Part shown: one piece after another, positions 11,199-21,006 of the stretch
How positions within the stretch are numbered: the stretch's first letter is position 1
Layout of the letters: every line of letters begins with the position of its first letter
Origin: Heterobasidion occidentale
Lineage: Eukaryota; Basidiomycota; Agaricomycetes; Russulales; Bondarzewiaceae
DNA length: 64,000 bases
Reading direction: 5' to 3'
Assembly (NCBI GenBank): GCA_039111635.1
Contig: JBCAQO010000002.1
Location: forward strand, 3,658,001-3,722,000
Made by a program: the position numbers and the translations under genes
Notes under the pieces: generated by a model
Database searches by the model: none
What the model was told of the DNA's origin: nothing
Seen by the model: only the letters and a program-made list of their open reading frames with translations

Positions 11199-14066
11199 TC
11201 ACCCCGAACCAGGCTCTTCCTCCAACTCCTCCCCGTCGCCCCCCTCCGCCACCTCCACCTCCACATCCTCTTCCACCACCACCTCCTCCTCCTCCTGCAG
11301 CCCAAAAATCTGCCACAGCAAATGCACCTGCCCAAACGGTCGCTCCCCGCCCAACAGCGTCGCCGCCGCCTCGTACCTATTCTCCGGCCTGCGCACTTCG
11401 GTGCACACGTGCGCGTATGCGCGCCCGAGCCGCGCGAGCGCCGCGTGGTGCACGCGCGCGTGCAGCGGCTGCGCGGCGAGACGCGCGAGGCGCGGCGCGT
11501 GCACGACGTCGAGCCCCGAGAGCCACTGCGCGAAGCGGCGCAGCGCACGCGCGAGCGCGGGCGGCTGCGTCGCGGGGAGGTGCGAGAGGATGTCGGCGGG
11601 GGGGTGGTAGGAGGCGCAGGTGGCGACTGCGTCTTTGAGGTCCGTGTCGGCGAGGAGGGTTTCGTACTGTGTGGTGGATCAGTGGGAGGGTAGGAGGGAG
11701 GGGCGGGTATGTGGAAGGGCGGGCTTACATGTTCGTCGGTGAGTTCCTTGACGCGGTCTTCGACGATATCTTGTAGCGCCTTGCGTTTCTCGACCGTAAA
11801 CGGGTGGGGCTCCAACACGTTCTACAGTCCGACAAGTCCAGTCAACAAACGCCCCTGCCGCCGTGGCAGCCCTGTTCTTCCAGCGACACACACGCACCAA
11901 CAGATACGTCAAGCAATTGAGCACGAACACGGCCTTGTCCCACAGCGGGCGCAGGCGCTGCTTCTCCGCCGCGGCGTTGGTGCACATCTGCACGGCGGGG
12001 TCGACCGCGGTGTCGAGGATGCGCGCGAAGCCGGCCGCGCTCTCGGCCGCGCTCTCGTCGCCGAGCAGCGAGGACGCGTACACGGCCATGACCTCGCGCA
12101 GGACCTGCGCGTGGTCGAGCAGCGCGGTCGGCGGGGCCACCTCTGGGTCGTCGAGGTCCTGGGATCGCGAGCGGGTCAGCGGATATTGTGCGCGTGTGGA
12201 CGGATGAGAGGGGTGGATTGGACTGACGAGCGATATGCGGACCAGGGCGCGGCCCTGAGCCTCGATGGCGTCGTAAAAGACCTTGTACGACACGTCCGTG
12301 ATCCTGTGTGACGCATAAGCTTTTGTTAATCCGCAACAAATCGAAAGGCTGACTCTTTCAATGTCGTCGAGAGCAACGCGTCCTCTCCGATGGTGCGCAC
12401 CATCGTGAGGGTGTAGAACTGCAGGAGGTTCGAGACCCTGTACGCCGTGATACTACTCTCCTGCGCGCGCACGGTCTGCAACACCCGGGACTGCACAGTG
12501 GCCACCATCAGCCTCAATCGGAAACGCGGAACATATTCCACCGTGATAAACGTACCTTGAGAGGCACGCACAGCTTCGCGACCGCGCTATCCATCAGCTC
12601 CGCGATCCACTCCTCCTCCTCGCCCCGCGCGGGCGCGCGCACGCTGCCGACCATGCGCCCGTCGCCCGTGAGGCCGAACAGGCCCTCGAGGAGCTCGCGC
12701 TCCGCGGCGATGGCCTGGTGCACCCACGCGAGCATGTCGCCCACGTAGCGCAGCGCGTCGTGCGCGTGCAGCTCGATCGGACGCGGGAGGCCCGAGGGGC
12801 CGCCGCGCGTGAGGGCGTCGAGGAAGGCGCCGAGGAGCGCGGACTGGCGCGTCTGGGAGAGCGTGGCGAAGGCCTCGCTGTGCACACGGTCGGTAGGTGC
12901 AGGAAGAAGAGAGGAGGGTCGACGCGTACGTGAGCAGCTCGGCGCGCGCGCGCAGACGGCGGACGGCCTCGCGCATCTGGGAGCTGACGTCGAGCTGGGC
13001 GTCGCGGCCCATCTTGCGGAACTCGAAGTTGCACCAGCGGAAGATCTTGTCAAAAGCCTTCTCGAGGTAGCCCGAGGTGGCCGCCATGATGTCCACCCTG
13101 CAGGACCACTGTCAGCGATGTCCCATGAAAATAGAGAGTACCACGCACCCTGCCTGCGACGGGCGTTCCTCGCCTGACATGAGCACCCGACAGTCGTCTC
13201 TGATGCGGTGCGCCTTGTCCATAGCGGCGAAGAACCGCATGCCGATAGGGACCTCGCCCGAGGTCAGCGCCTCGATCTCGTCGTCGGCGAGCGTGAAACG
13301 CTCGAGAAAGAGAGACACGATGGACTGCTTCTGGCTCACGTCCTGTCTTCGCAAACATCAGTGCGGACTGGGCGCGCGAGGGCCGCGCCGAACGTACCTC
13401 TCTTCACGCAGACTGCCGGCGCGATCGAGCAGCGTCTTGCACGCCTCGTTGGTAGTCTGTAGCTGTGCCTGCGCGTCGTCGCAGCGCGCGCGCATAGCCG
13501 ATATATGCTCTTGCAGTGCATCGAGTTTCTGTGTGCCGCGCGGGTTCACGGGGAGCGCGCAGGCAGGCGGGCAGAGCACGCACTTGGTCGACCTCTCCGA
13601 ACGCGCGGAGGAACTTCTGGCTGCCCTCTGCGAGCTTGCTCTCGACGTCGCGGCGGAGATTCTTGCGCGCCTTTGCCGCGGTCTCACCGGGCGGCGGGCC
13701 CTCGAGGAACGCGAGGATGTCGAAGTCGGGGCGGCGAGGGTCGGACGGGGTGTCGAGCGCGTCGTCGTCTAAGTCATCATCGCTGTCGGTGGAGACGTGT
13801 TTTGACTTGAAGAAGGTCGCGCGGGCGTCCGGCGGGGCGTAGAGCTCGGAAAGGGTGTTGAGGGCCTCCTTGGTGGATTGATCATCGAAGCTGGCGCCGA
13901 GGACCTTGTATATGCGCAAGGAGACGGGGTTTCTGGAGAGCGGGGAGGAGGAGGGGGACGAGCGGGCGGGGGACGAGAGGATCGGGCGGAGGAGGTCTGT
14001 GGAGGAGCGAGGCGAGGCAGCCATGCTCAGCCCGTTCAGGCGTTCGTCAGACTGAGCCTTGCCCAT
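11199..14066 (-). CDS. COG6: Conserved oligomeric Golgi complex subunit 6
   Basis: Subunit of the COG tether that captures intra-Golgi retrograde vesicles. Exon 1 (14066-13584) encodes a Ser/Pro-rich N-terminus followed by the family hallmark SLRIYKVLGASFDD and ALNTLSELYA. Later exons give KLDALQEHISAMRARCDDAQ (coiled coil), LFLERFTLADDEIEALTSG, GYLEKAFDKIFRWC, SALLGAFLDALTRG, HDALRYVGDMLAWVHQA, ITAYRVSNLLQFY and VEKRKALQDIVEDRV. About nine exons are split by short introns. The C-terminus is an unusual run of Glu and Val (about 11270-11200, EEEEVVVEEDVEVEV), longer and more acidic than I would expect. ATG 14066 is used; ATG 14024 is a possible downstream start. GC content is very high across the 3' half. 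Confidence 0.9.
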
Positions 14067-14112
14067 CCCCGTCTGCCTGTCCCGACACCCTCTCTCGTCT
14101 CGTCTCCCGCAT

Positions 14113-14186
14113 GGTTCGGTGGCGTAGTTGGTTATCGCATCTGTCTAACACACAGAAGGTCCCCAGTTCGAGCCTGGGTCGAATCA
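14113..14186 (+). tRNA. tRNA-Val (anticodon AAC)
   Basis: This 74-nt sequence folds into a standard cloverleaf. The acceptor stem GGTTCGG pairs with TCGAATC (two G-U pairs), the anticodon loop is CTAACAC, the T-arm is CCCAG-TTCGAGC-CTGGG, and A is the discriminator. There is no intron. It lies between the divergent starts of COG6 and the split oxygenase region. Confidence 0.93.
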
Positions 14187-14568
14187 TAGTCGTTTGAGAA
14201 CCAGTTTTTGACTTTCTGCACATCGAACCTCGATACAGCGGCCCCAGATGTGCATATAGTTTACATGTCTTGATAGGCTTTGGTTACATCCGGCCGACTC
14301 GCTCTGACCGCACCTCAACGCTTTGTACCACCAACGCATACGACAGATAGATACTGTCCTCATAGTGCGGTCGAGATTCATTCCCAACATACTCTACACC
14401 CTCCTCCATCTCCGCGCTCCACACGACAGCCGAACTCTCGAGGTCCATGTAGAAAAACGGCACGTCCTTGTCCACATTCCTCAGCCAACCGAGCGCGTCG
14501 ACGCCCTTCGCAGGATCGTAGCCGTCGGAATCGCGATCGACAGGCTCGCTGTCGTACACGGTGTGCCT

Positions 14569-14575
14569 CCTGAAG
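14569..14575. repeat. left target-site duplication CCTGAAG
   Basis: Direct repeat identical to 16077-16083, immediately outside the TIR. Confidence 0.85.
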
Positions 14576-14954
14576 CCCAGTGAAAACCCGATATTGCGAG
14601 ATCGAACCAGAACGAGTGAGAACTCCCTGTGTCTCATGAGATAGTACGGTAGAGCGTGGTCTAACATTGGTCTATCTGTATCGACCAGTTGCGATTATTT
14701 AGCGAAAGTCGGATGTTACATAATCAAATAGTCTTTGAAATTTTTCCTTACGACGAGACGACTCGCGGCTGCATTCGCACTCTTTCAAGTTTCTACAAGT
14801 TGTACCTCCAGAATTCCAATGCTATCAAGAACTTTGATCTTTTGAAACATTGGGTGCTAACAGAATCTTGTAGAGCCATTGGTGCACGGCTCGAGCTTCA
14901 TCCTGTCATCGATGGAATCAGATCATGAACAGATCCATATTTCCTCTGCGCGCA

Positions 14955-15130
14955 CACCCAGACAACACCGGCAACAGCAGCAGCGGCAGCAACATTACTT
15001 TCACCGGCACCAGTAGCAGCAGCAACCACAACAGCAGCGGCAACAACCACAACAGCGGCAGCGGCAGCAGCAGCAGCAGCAACAACAACAACAGCAGCAG
15101 CAGCAGTGCCGGCAGCAGTTACCTCAGGTA
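14955..15130 (+). repeat. low-complexity trinucleotide tract (AGC/AAC/GGC)
   Basis: Runs of AGC, AAC, CAG and GGC triplets inside the TIR element. All three frames translate to homopolymer-like tracts (Ser/Asn, Gln or Ala/Thr). Confidence 0.8.
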
Positions 15131-15183
15131 ACGCTGTCGACTTCGACTCCTTCGATGATGTACTAACTTCTTACCATGCTTAG

Positions 15184-15635
15184 CATCAGAACCGAGGAGT
15201 CAGATCTGCACGCCAAATGCTTCTTCATCTGCACAAGCATCAAAAGTTCCTGCTTACCGGAAAAGGGGTGTCGGTAACGGAGTTCTACGCATAGGGAAGC
15301 AACTCGTCACAAGGTATGTGATCTACTCTCTACTGTGTATGCAGTGCTGTCGCACACATAATAGCATCGCACACAGAAACATATGTGCACGACAATGGAA
15401 AGAACAATTTTCGAAAGGGACAACCAATGAATTCAATGCCTACTGGTCCGAACTTTCTTCAGACGAGCTCGCGGTATGTTCTCATTGATTTTATTAGATC
15501 TTGAACTTAATATACATCGAAATCTACAGGTATATGACCGTCTCGAGCAAGAACAGGTGTGTCATGGTATATCTACTGAAACTACATACTAATACTGTTC
15601 AATCCTCCCAGAAAGCGAAGACTGGGCAGTCATGA
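15184..15635 (+). CDS. small spliced cargo gene of the TIR element (unknown function), 5' end uncertain
   Basis: I do not recognise this family. Exons join in one frame through three consensus introns. The first readable exon starts after CTTAG at 15183 (SEPRSQICTPNASS...). It continues GVLRIGKQLVTR, then NICARQWKEQFSKGTT and AYWSELSSDELA, then VYDRLEQEQ, and ends KAKTGQS with a stop at 15633-15635. Upstream, 14950-15130 is a low-complexity (CAG/AGC/GCA)n tract that stays open in the Ala/Thr frame and could be the preceding exon, but no ATG is found in that frame. Correct splicing in all three junctions argues that this was a real gene captured by, or encoded by, the transposon. Confidence 0.45.
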
Positions 15636-16076
15636 CGCAGAGCTTGGACTACCTGGGTCGAGGAGGGGCCACGTTGTTAGATGGGATTCGAGGTGGTGAG
15701 ATCCTTGGCGGCGGGTGTTTCGATGTCATTCAAGGACATTGGATGGCAGGTATGTGATAGATCGATAGGGTTAGATTCAAGTAGATATGTTGTCGATGCC
15801 GATAGATGTTCACCTATGTGATGAGATATGGATAGATGTGGCTAGATTTTGAACGCACCAGAACTAATTTGAGAATCGACTCGAGTCGATACAGATAGAT
15901 CCCAGAACATTGAATTAGATGAATCATTCATTGGTGTTTGATTTGAGCTCGGCTCAGTGCGATACGAGTCGTTCACGTTCGATCAAAATGAGACTTTTAT
16001 AACCAGATCTACTCATATATCCTTGTCCGTTCTCGCTCGTTCTGGTTAGATCTCGCAATATCGGGTTTTCACTGGG

Positions 16077-16083
16077 CCTGAAG
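16077..16083. repeat. right target-site duplication CCTGAAG
   Basis: Direct repeat identical to 14569-14575, immediately outside the opposite TIR. Confidence 0.85.
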
Positions 16084-17889
16084 GGCCGCACACGATCCCA
16101 CGCGAGCGCCTCGAGATCCGCGCGGGACACGAGCCCGGCGCGCGACAGCAGATAGTCGACGTGGACGCCCGTGAACGGATACACGCCCGCGCGCACCGCG
16201 CGCCGCTCGTCCTCGTCCCACGCCCACGTCGCGCAGTAGTCTATCACGATAGGCAGCAGGTCGACGCGCGCGCCCGCGCGCCGCCGGAGGCACGCGTGCA
16301 GGAGCGCGTCGAGCCCGCTGAACCTGTACGTGCCCATGCAGTACTTGCGCGGGAGCATGATGCCGAACGGCGTCGGTATCCTGTCGACGATGTCTTGCAC
16401 CGCGCGCACGACCGCGGGATCGCACCCCGCGACAGACGCGTCGGGACCGGGCTCCGCGTCCGCGCCCGCACCCGCGTCGACGCGGTGCACTTTGAACGCG
16501 AGGACCGCGCGGTGCCCCCGTGCGATAGTCGTGACGCAGTGCGGCACGTCGGGGTAGAACGCGGTCCACTCCCCGGGCGACGCCGCGTACGCCGCATCGC
16601 CCACGTGCAGGTGCGCGTCCCCGGTCGAGTCGCCGAGCCCGACGAGGAACGTCCCGACGAGCCCGGCCTGCGGCGTGTCGCGATGCGCCTTGAAGTGCCC
16701 GCGCGGGCCATAGAGGTGGATCTTGTACGGCTCGACGCGCACGCGCACGGGGTAGAAGTGCGCGGCCCACAGGCCTGTGATCTCGTCGACCAGCCCGGGG
16801 CCGACGTTGAACTCGGACGCGGGGATCTCGCGCGCGTTGCGGACGTGGGCGTCGAACTTGGTCTCTTGGGCTTTGACGTCGCCGTAGCCGGACACGGCGG
16901 CGTGGTCGTACAGTCGGCGGAGGAGCTCCTCGCCATCGCTGCCCGCTTTCTGGAAGTCCTTGGTCGGCTCGATCTCGCCGTCGAACTCGCATCCGGGGCG
17001 CGAGATGGTCAACTTGAAGGGCGCTTTCAGAAAGCCATTGGCGAACGCAGGTGCTTTCTCGTATACGCGCGCTAGTTCGCTCACGAGGTTCTACAACGTA
17101 AATGCGGCAAGGCATGTGGCGATCAACTCGAAGGGGCAGAGGTATATGTTCAGCTTACATGGCTGTCGATGACTGATTCTTCCTGCTCGTCTTCGAAGTG
17201 GTATCTTTCATTCAGGGCGGAGATCATGGTGGAACAATAGCCTATAGGTTTTAGTAGGTACACATGTTCGAGTGCGGACTTAATGTCTAGCGCGGAACGA
17301 GAAAAGGGCAGGTCGTCAACCTGTGAGTGAGAGTCAATCATAAAAATGAAACACTGTCAGAAGAGAACATATGTGCTCGTACCTCTTGGTTGGGGCTCGT
17401 CGACGCCTCGGCCATCGTTGACAGTCAGTTGGTCGTGACGAACGGAGAAAAGATGGAAAACACGCAGTGATACCGGTTGATAGACAGCAAAGCCTGCGCC
17501 TTATATACCCGCTTGGATTTTCCCACCGATTCGAGTCAGATCCTTCTTATGTGGAGAGGCCCACAGCAGCCTGGTGTGCTACAATTCGAAGCGGCATCCG
17601 CTCAAGACGTCGGGACCGGGAGCCGACGTCGCGGCACCCTGCAGGCGGTCAGTCACGATGCAAATTCATAAAACGCAAATACATCTCTGCAAGAAGAGAA
17701 TACGGATCGGTATCTCACGCATGAAATAATACGTTCTTAGAAAGCCAGCCGCCAGGCGCCCATATGAAGCCACCAAGCCCACCCACTGGCAATCGGATTC
17801 CCACTGTGCGCTTTCAAACGAAACGAGTAGAGATTAACGAGTTCGTGTGGTAGTAGTACAGTGATTGATCACCAATTACGGCTCGTTCA

Positions 17890-18750
17890 TTAATTGCAAA
17901 ACAACACCGTTGTCCGCGATAATTTTGAAGCGAACTGATAGTCAAGAAGTGCAGGAGCGTGGAGGTCGGCAGATGCACGGACGGAACGTAAAGTCGGACA
18001 CGCACTATCTGTGAACGGCTCCCCCTTGGCCTTGCGTATACTTGTATAGTAAAGCGTACCGGCTCCTAAAAAAAACAAATATCATATCGAGTCAGTTGGG
18101 GTGGGTGGGCTGTGCGAACGTCATTCGATCGCTGACCTTTGTGACCCTTCACGCGAAAGCTGAGATCTACGTTACCCTGCAGCATGTTGACCTGGTGCCC
18201 AGTTCCGCAAATTCGTCACGAGACGTTTTCAAGAGATGACTTGGACGACTAACCGAACCTGTCACCCATGGGTCCCCGTTGAGGTACCACGCCGGCTCGG
18301 GACGAATGGCTTCTCCCAGCAGGTCCTGCACCTCCGGGCTCTGGCGGATCGTGCTCACCACCCGCCGCATGACAGAGCTCGACAGGCGCTCCTGATTGGC
18401 GACGTATGTGAGGAACGCCGCCCATACGCCCACGCCCGCGGTTCCCAGCGCGAGAAGGACCGGCCACGTTCTCTGGCACACGCGAAACGAGTCAGTTGGG
18501 GCCCACGTGGGCATACGGATATTGTGGAGAATTTTACGCGATATGGGGGCAGGTCTCTCGGCTTTGGACGGGTGTAGTATGCGCGTGGCTGGGAGGGGGA
18601 GGCGAATGTCTCGGTTGGGGGCTGGGGTTTAGGAGGCGGGCGCGGGAGCTCCGACGCGAATTGGCGGGAGGGGGGGATGCGGCGGGGCCATGATGTTGTG
18701 ATGCGCGCCCAGAGATGAGAGTGAGAACGGGCGAGGTGGATGGCGTGCAT
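17890..18750 (-). CDS. COA1: Cytochrome c oxidase assembly factor COA1 (DUF1783/TIM21-like), C-terminal frame doubtful
   Basis: Mitochondrial inner-membrane assembly factor for complex IV. The first exon from ATG 18750 encodes an Arg/Ser-rich presequence (MHAIHLARSHSHLWARITTS). It is followed by a Pro-rich segment ending RDLPPYR, then RTWPVLLALGTAGVGVWAAF, a single membrane span. Next come NQERLSSSVMRRVVSTIRQ and the hallmark LLGEAIRPEPAWYLNGDPWV, then NMLQGNVDLSFRVKG and GTLYYTSIRKAKGEPFT. Immediately after this the family continues with a strand of IVRxR type. The sequence encodes IVRVR only in the +1 frame, so a single extra G at about 18011 appears to shift the frame, and the annotated C-terminus (DSACPTLRS...) is probably not ancestral. 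It shares a 298-bp divergent promoter with oxygenase paralog B. Confidence 0.75.
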
Positions 18751-18966
18751 GACTCCAAGCTGGATGTGAATGGGATCCGACGCGAGTGAGCCGCCCAGCT
18801 TGAACGGCTCCGACGTCACGCGTCCGAGCGCGTCCGGCGCTGCGGTCCCGAGGCTCGCGTCCGACCGCACTGTCTTCTGCACAGTCAAGTGTACGGTGAG
18901 CGTTGGACGTTGTTGTACGTCTTTTGACGGCTGATCCGGGGCGCATACATCCTTCTGCCGGGCACA

Positions 18967-18974
18967 TATATAAA
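18967..18974 (+). promoter_or_regulatory. TATA box TATATAAA of oxygenase paralog B
   Basis: A perfect TATATAAA lies 75 bp upstream of ATG 19049 in the short divergent promoter shared with COA1. Confidence 0.6.
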
Positions 18975-19048
18975 CATGGCTGTTAGCTACCGCCTTCACT
19001 GTCAACCATCGCCTCAGACTCCTATTCTACAGGAGACAATATATTGCT

Positions 19049-20626
19049 ATGATGTCTACTGAATTTCTACCTTCAGGAGGTATCAAGGTGCGAGCTCTAT
19101 CTTCGATTTCTCGTCGAGGGTTTTGTTTGATCACCAGCCTGCGCACTCCAGGTCAACGACTTACCATTGTCCACTCGTACTGCACTCGACATCAAATACG
19201 CCATCGAGCGTGTCTCTAAACTCAAAGCCATTGGCAGCTGCCCAGCTAGGATCGCACTCACGCGAGAAGAATACGAATTCGACTTGGCCTCAGACTCAGA
19301 AGAGGCCGAGCAAGAGAGGAAGTATAAGAAGGAAAATAAGAAGGGATCAATCTCAGAACATATTCTATCCAGCGAGGTTCATGCTTTCATCATTTTTATT
19401 CCTCGATGCTATCTCACGCGATGTTTTTTTTTCAGACACTGGTGCAAGAACTCGCGGAGATCCGCGGAAACTTCACCGACCATGCGCACGGCTTCCTCAA
19501 CACCCCATTCAAGTTGACTATATCGCGGCCAGGATGCGAATACAACGACACGATTGCCCCGAGCAAGGATTATTACGCCGACGAATCCGATGGCGGGGAG
19601 CTCCTCCGTCGACTGTACGACCACGCCGCACCGTCAGGATTCGGTGACGTCAGAGCCCAGGAGACCAAGTTCGATCTCGACGTCCGCAACGCGCGCGAGA
19701 TCCCCAGCTCCGAGTTCACCGTCGACCCGTCGCTCCTCGACGAGGTGGCGCGCTTGTGGGCGGCGGACTTCCATCCCCGGCGCGTGCGCGTCGAGCCATA
19801 CAAAATACATGTGTACGGCCCTCAGGGCCACTTCAAGTCGCACCGCGACACCCCCGCCGCAGGTCTCGTAGGCACGTTCCTCGTCGGGCTCGGCGACTCG
19901 ACGCGCCGCGAGCATCTAGAGGTGCGCGATGTGGCGCTCGCGGCGTGTGCAGGCGAGTGGACCGCATTCTACCCGGACGTGCCGCACTGCGTCACGACCA
20001 TCGCCCGCGGGCACCGCGCCGTGCTTGCCTCCAAAGTCTACCGCTCCGACGACGCGGACGCCAGCGCGGAGGTGCCGGGCGATCCGGAGATTGCGCGTCG
20101 GGTGCAGGGCGTCCTTGACAAGATCCCAGGCCCGTTCGGCCTCCTGCTCCCGCGCAAGTACTGCATGGGCACGGAGCGGCTGAGCGGGTTTGATGCGCTC
20201 CTCTACACGTGTCTCCAGAAGCGCGCCGACGCCCGCGTCGACCTGCTCCCGATCGTGATAAGACACAGCGCGTCCTGGCCTTGGGACTGCGATGAGAGAG
20301 GTAGCGACGCCTCGATCAAAGCCGTCGTCTATCCCTTCACGACCGCCCACGTTGACTACCTGTTGGCCCTTAGAGGCTCCCAGGTCTGCTCATCGCGCGG
20401 CTATGCCATGAGGCAGCCCAGTTCCGATCTTGATAGCGATCTCGACCTGAAGTGGTTGCTGACTCTGGACGGGGATGTTCCGTTCTTTTATATGGATCTG
20501 GACAACTCGACGGTGACCTGGAGTGCGGAGAAGGAGGAGTCTATTGAGTATACCGGTAATGAGTCTCGCCCGCACTACGAGGACAGCGTGTATCTGTCGT
20601 ATGCGCTGGTAACTCAAGTAGCATGA
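19049..20626 (+). CDS. 2OG-Fe(II) oxygenase paralog B (intact)
   Basis: Three exons (19049-19087, 19152-19376, 19436-20626) give an intact protein of about 484 residues. The core is a double-stranded beta-helix dioxygenase related to the prolyl-4-hydroxylase-type Fe2OG family: GHFKSHRDTPAAGLVGTF supplies His and Asp, YPDVPHCVTT the second His, and RGHRAVLAS the 2-oxoglutarate Arg. An N-terminal helical/acidic region has the Lys/Glu-rich run EQERKYKKENKKG. The C-terminus carries a separate conserved block, DVPFFYMDLDNS to RPHYEDSVYLSYAL. Paralog A at 14284-17415 has the same exon layout, so the pair arose by duplication with inversion. The substrate is unknown. Confidence 0.88.
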
Positions 20627-21006
20627 TGTATTGTATTCGCACTGTTAAATAATGATTCCAAGGGAAGATTAGTACCTCGTGTCGATCGGTAAACTCTTTG
20701 CTATGTGCGGTATGTATTCGTGGATCGAGACTTCCGTTACAAACCTCGCATTGTTAGACCCTCTCGCCAGCTTTGAGTTAAACACACCGGTCACGCTAGA
20801 CTTCCATAAGGCAACGCATGCTCGAGCGTAGAGGGTCCGAGAATTGACGGCGGTAGAGGTGGCTACGAATCCTGATGATGTTTGCTTGTTATTTGATATC
20901 AACGTCTAACGCGGCATGCTGCATACCTAGACGTGACCCTGGTGATGAGTTGAGTCAGTTTGTTTATGACGATGACATGGAAATCTACTTCTCTGTTGAG
21001 CTTCGA
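20627..21006. other. spacer between convergent genes
   Basis: 380 bp between two gene 3' ends. No gene or RNA is recognised. Confidence 0.4.

Larger units (their letters stand above)
14576..16076. mobile_element. 1,501-bp DNA transposon with 48-bp terminal inverted repeats and 7-bp target duplication
   Basis: Both ends begin CCCAGTGAAAACCCGATATT and remain inverted copies for 48 bp with two mismatches. The element is flanked by the direct repeat CCTGAAG (14569-14575 and 16077-16083). It is too short for a transposase of known type and none is recognised, so it is probably non-autonomous. It carries a spliced small gene on the plus strand and a GATAGAT-rich tail (about 15758-15905). The superfamily is unassigned: the 7-bp duplication and CCCAGTG termini do not fit one family cleanly (hAT, MULE and KDZ elements were considered). 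Confidence 0.85.
14284..17415 (-). pseudogene. 2OG-Fe(II) oxygenase paralog A, split by a TIR transposon
   Basis: Exons read 17415-17383 (MAEASTSPNQE), 17320-17159, then 17090 down to 16077 where the TIR element begins; the gene resumes at 14568 and stops at 14284. Iron-binding HRD (in GHFKAHRDTP), the distal His (DVPHCVTT) and the 2-oxoglutarate Arg (RGHRAVLAFK) are all present in the N-terminal part. The C-terminal part holds DVPFFYMDLESS and ESRPHYEDSIYLSYAL, matching the intact paralog at 19049-20626. Removing the element plus one 7-bp duplication restores an uninterrupted frame across the junction (VRPFR to RHTVYD). As it stands the protein reads into the element and would end after about 20 foreign residues near 15954. 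The substrate is unknown. Confidence 0.85.

Noticed and set aside
16161..17075. 304-codon plus-strand ORF
   Set aside because: Antisense of oxygenase paralog A in very GC-rich DNA; no motifs of its own.
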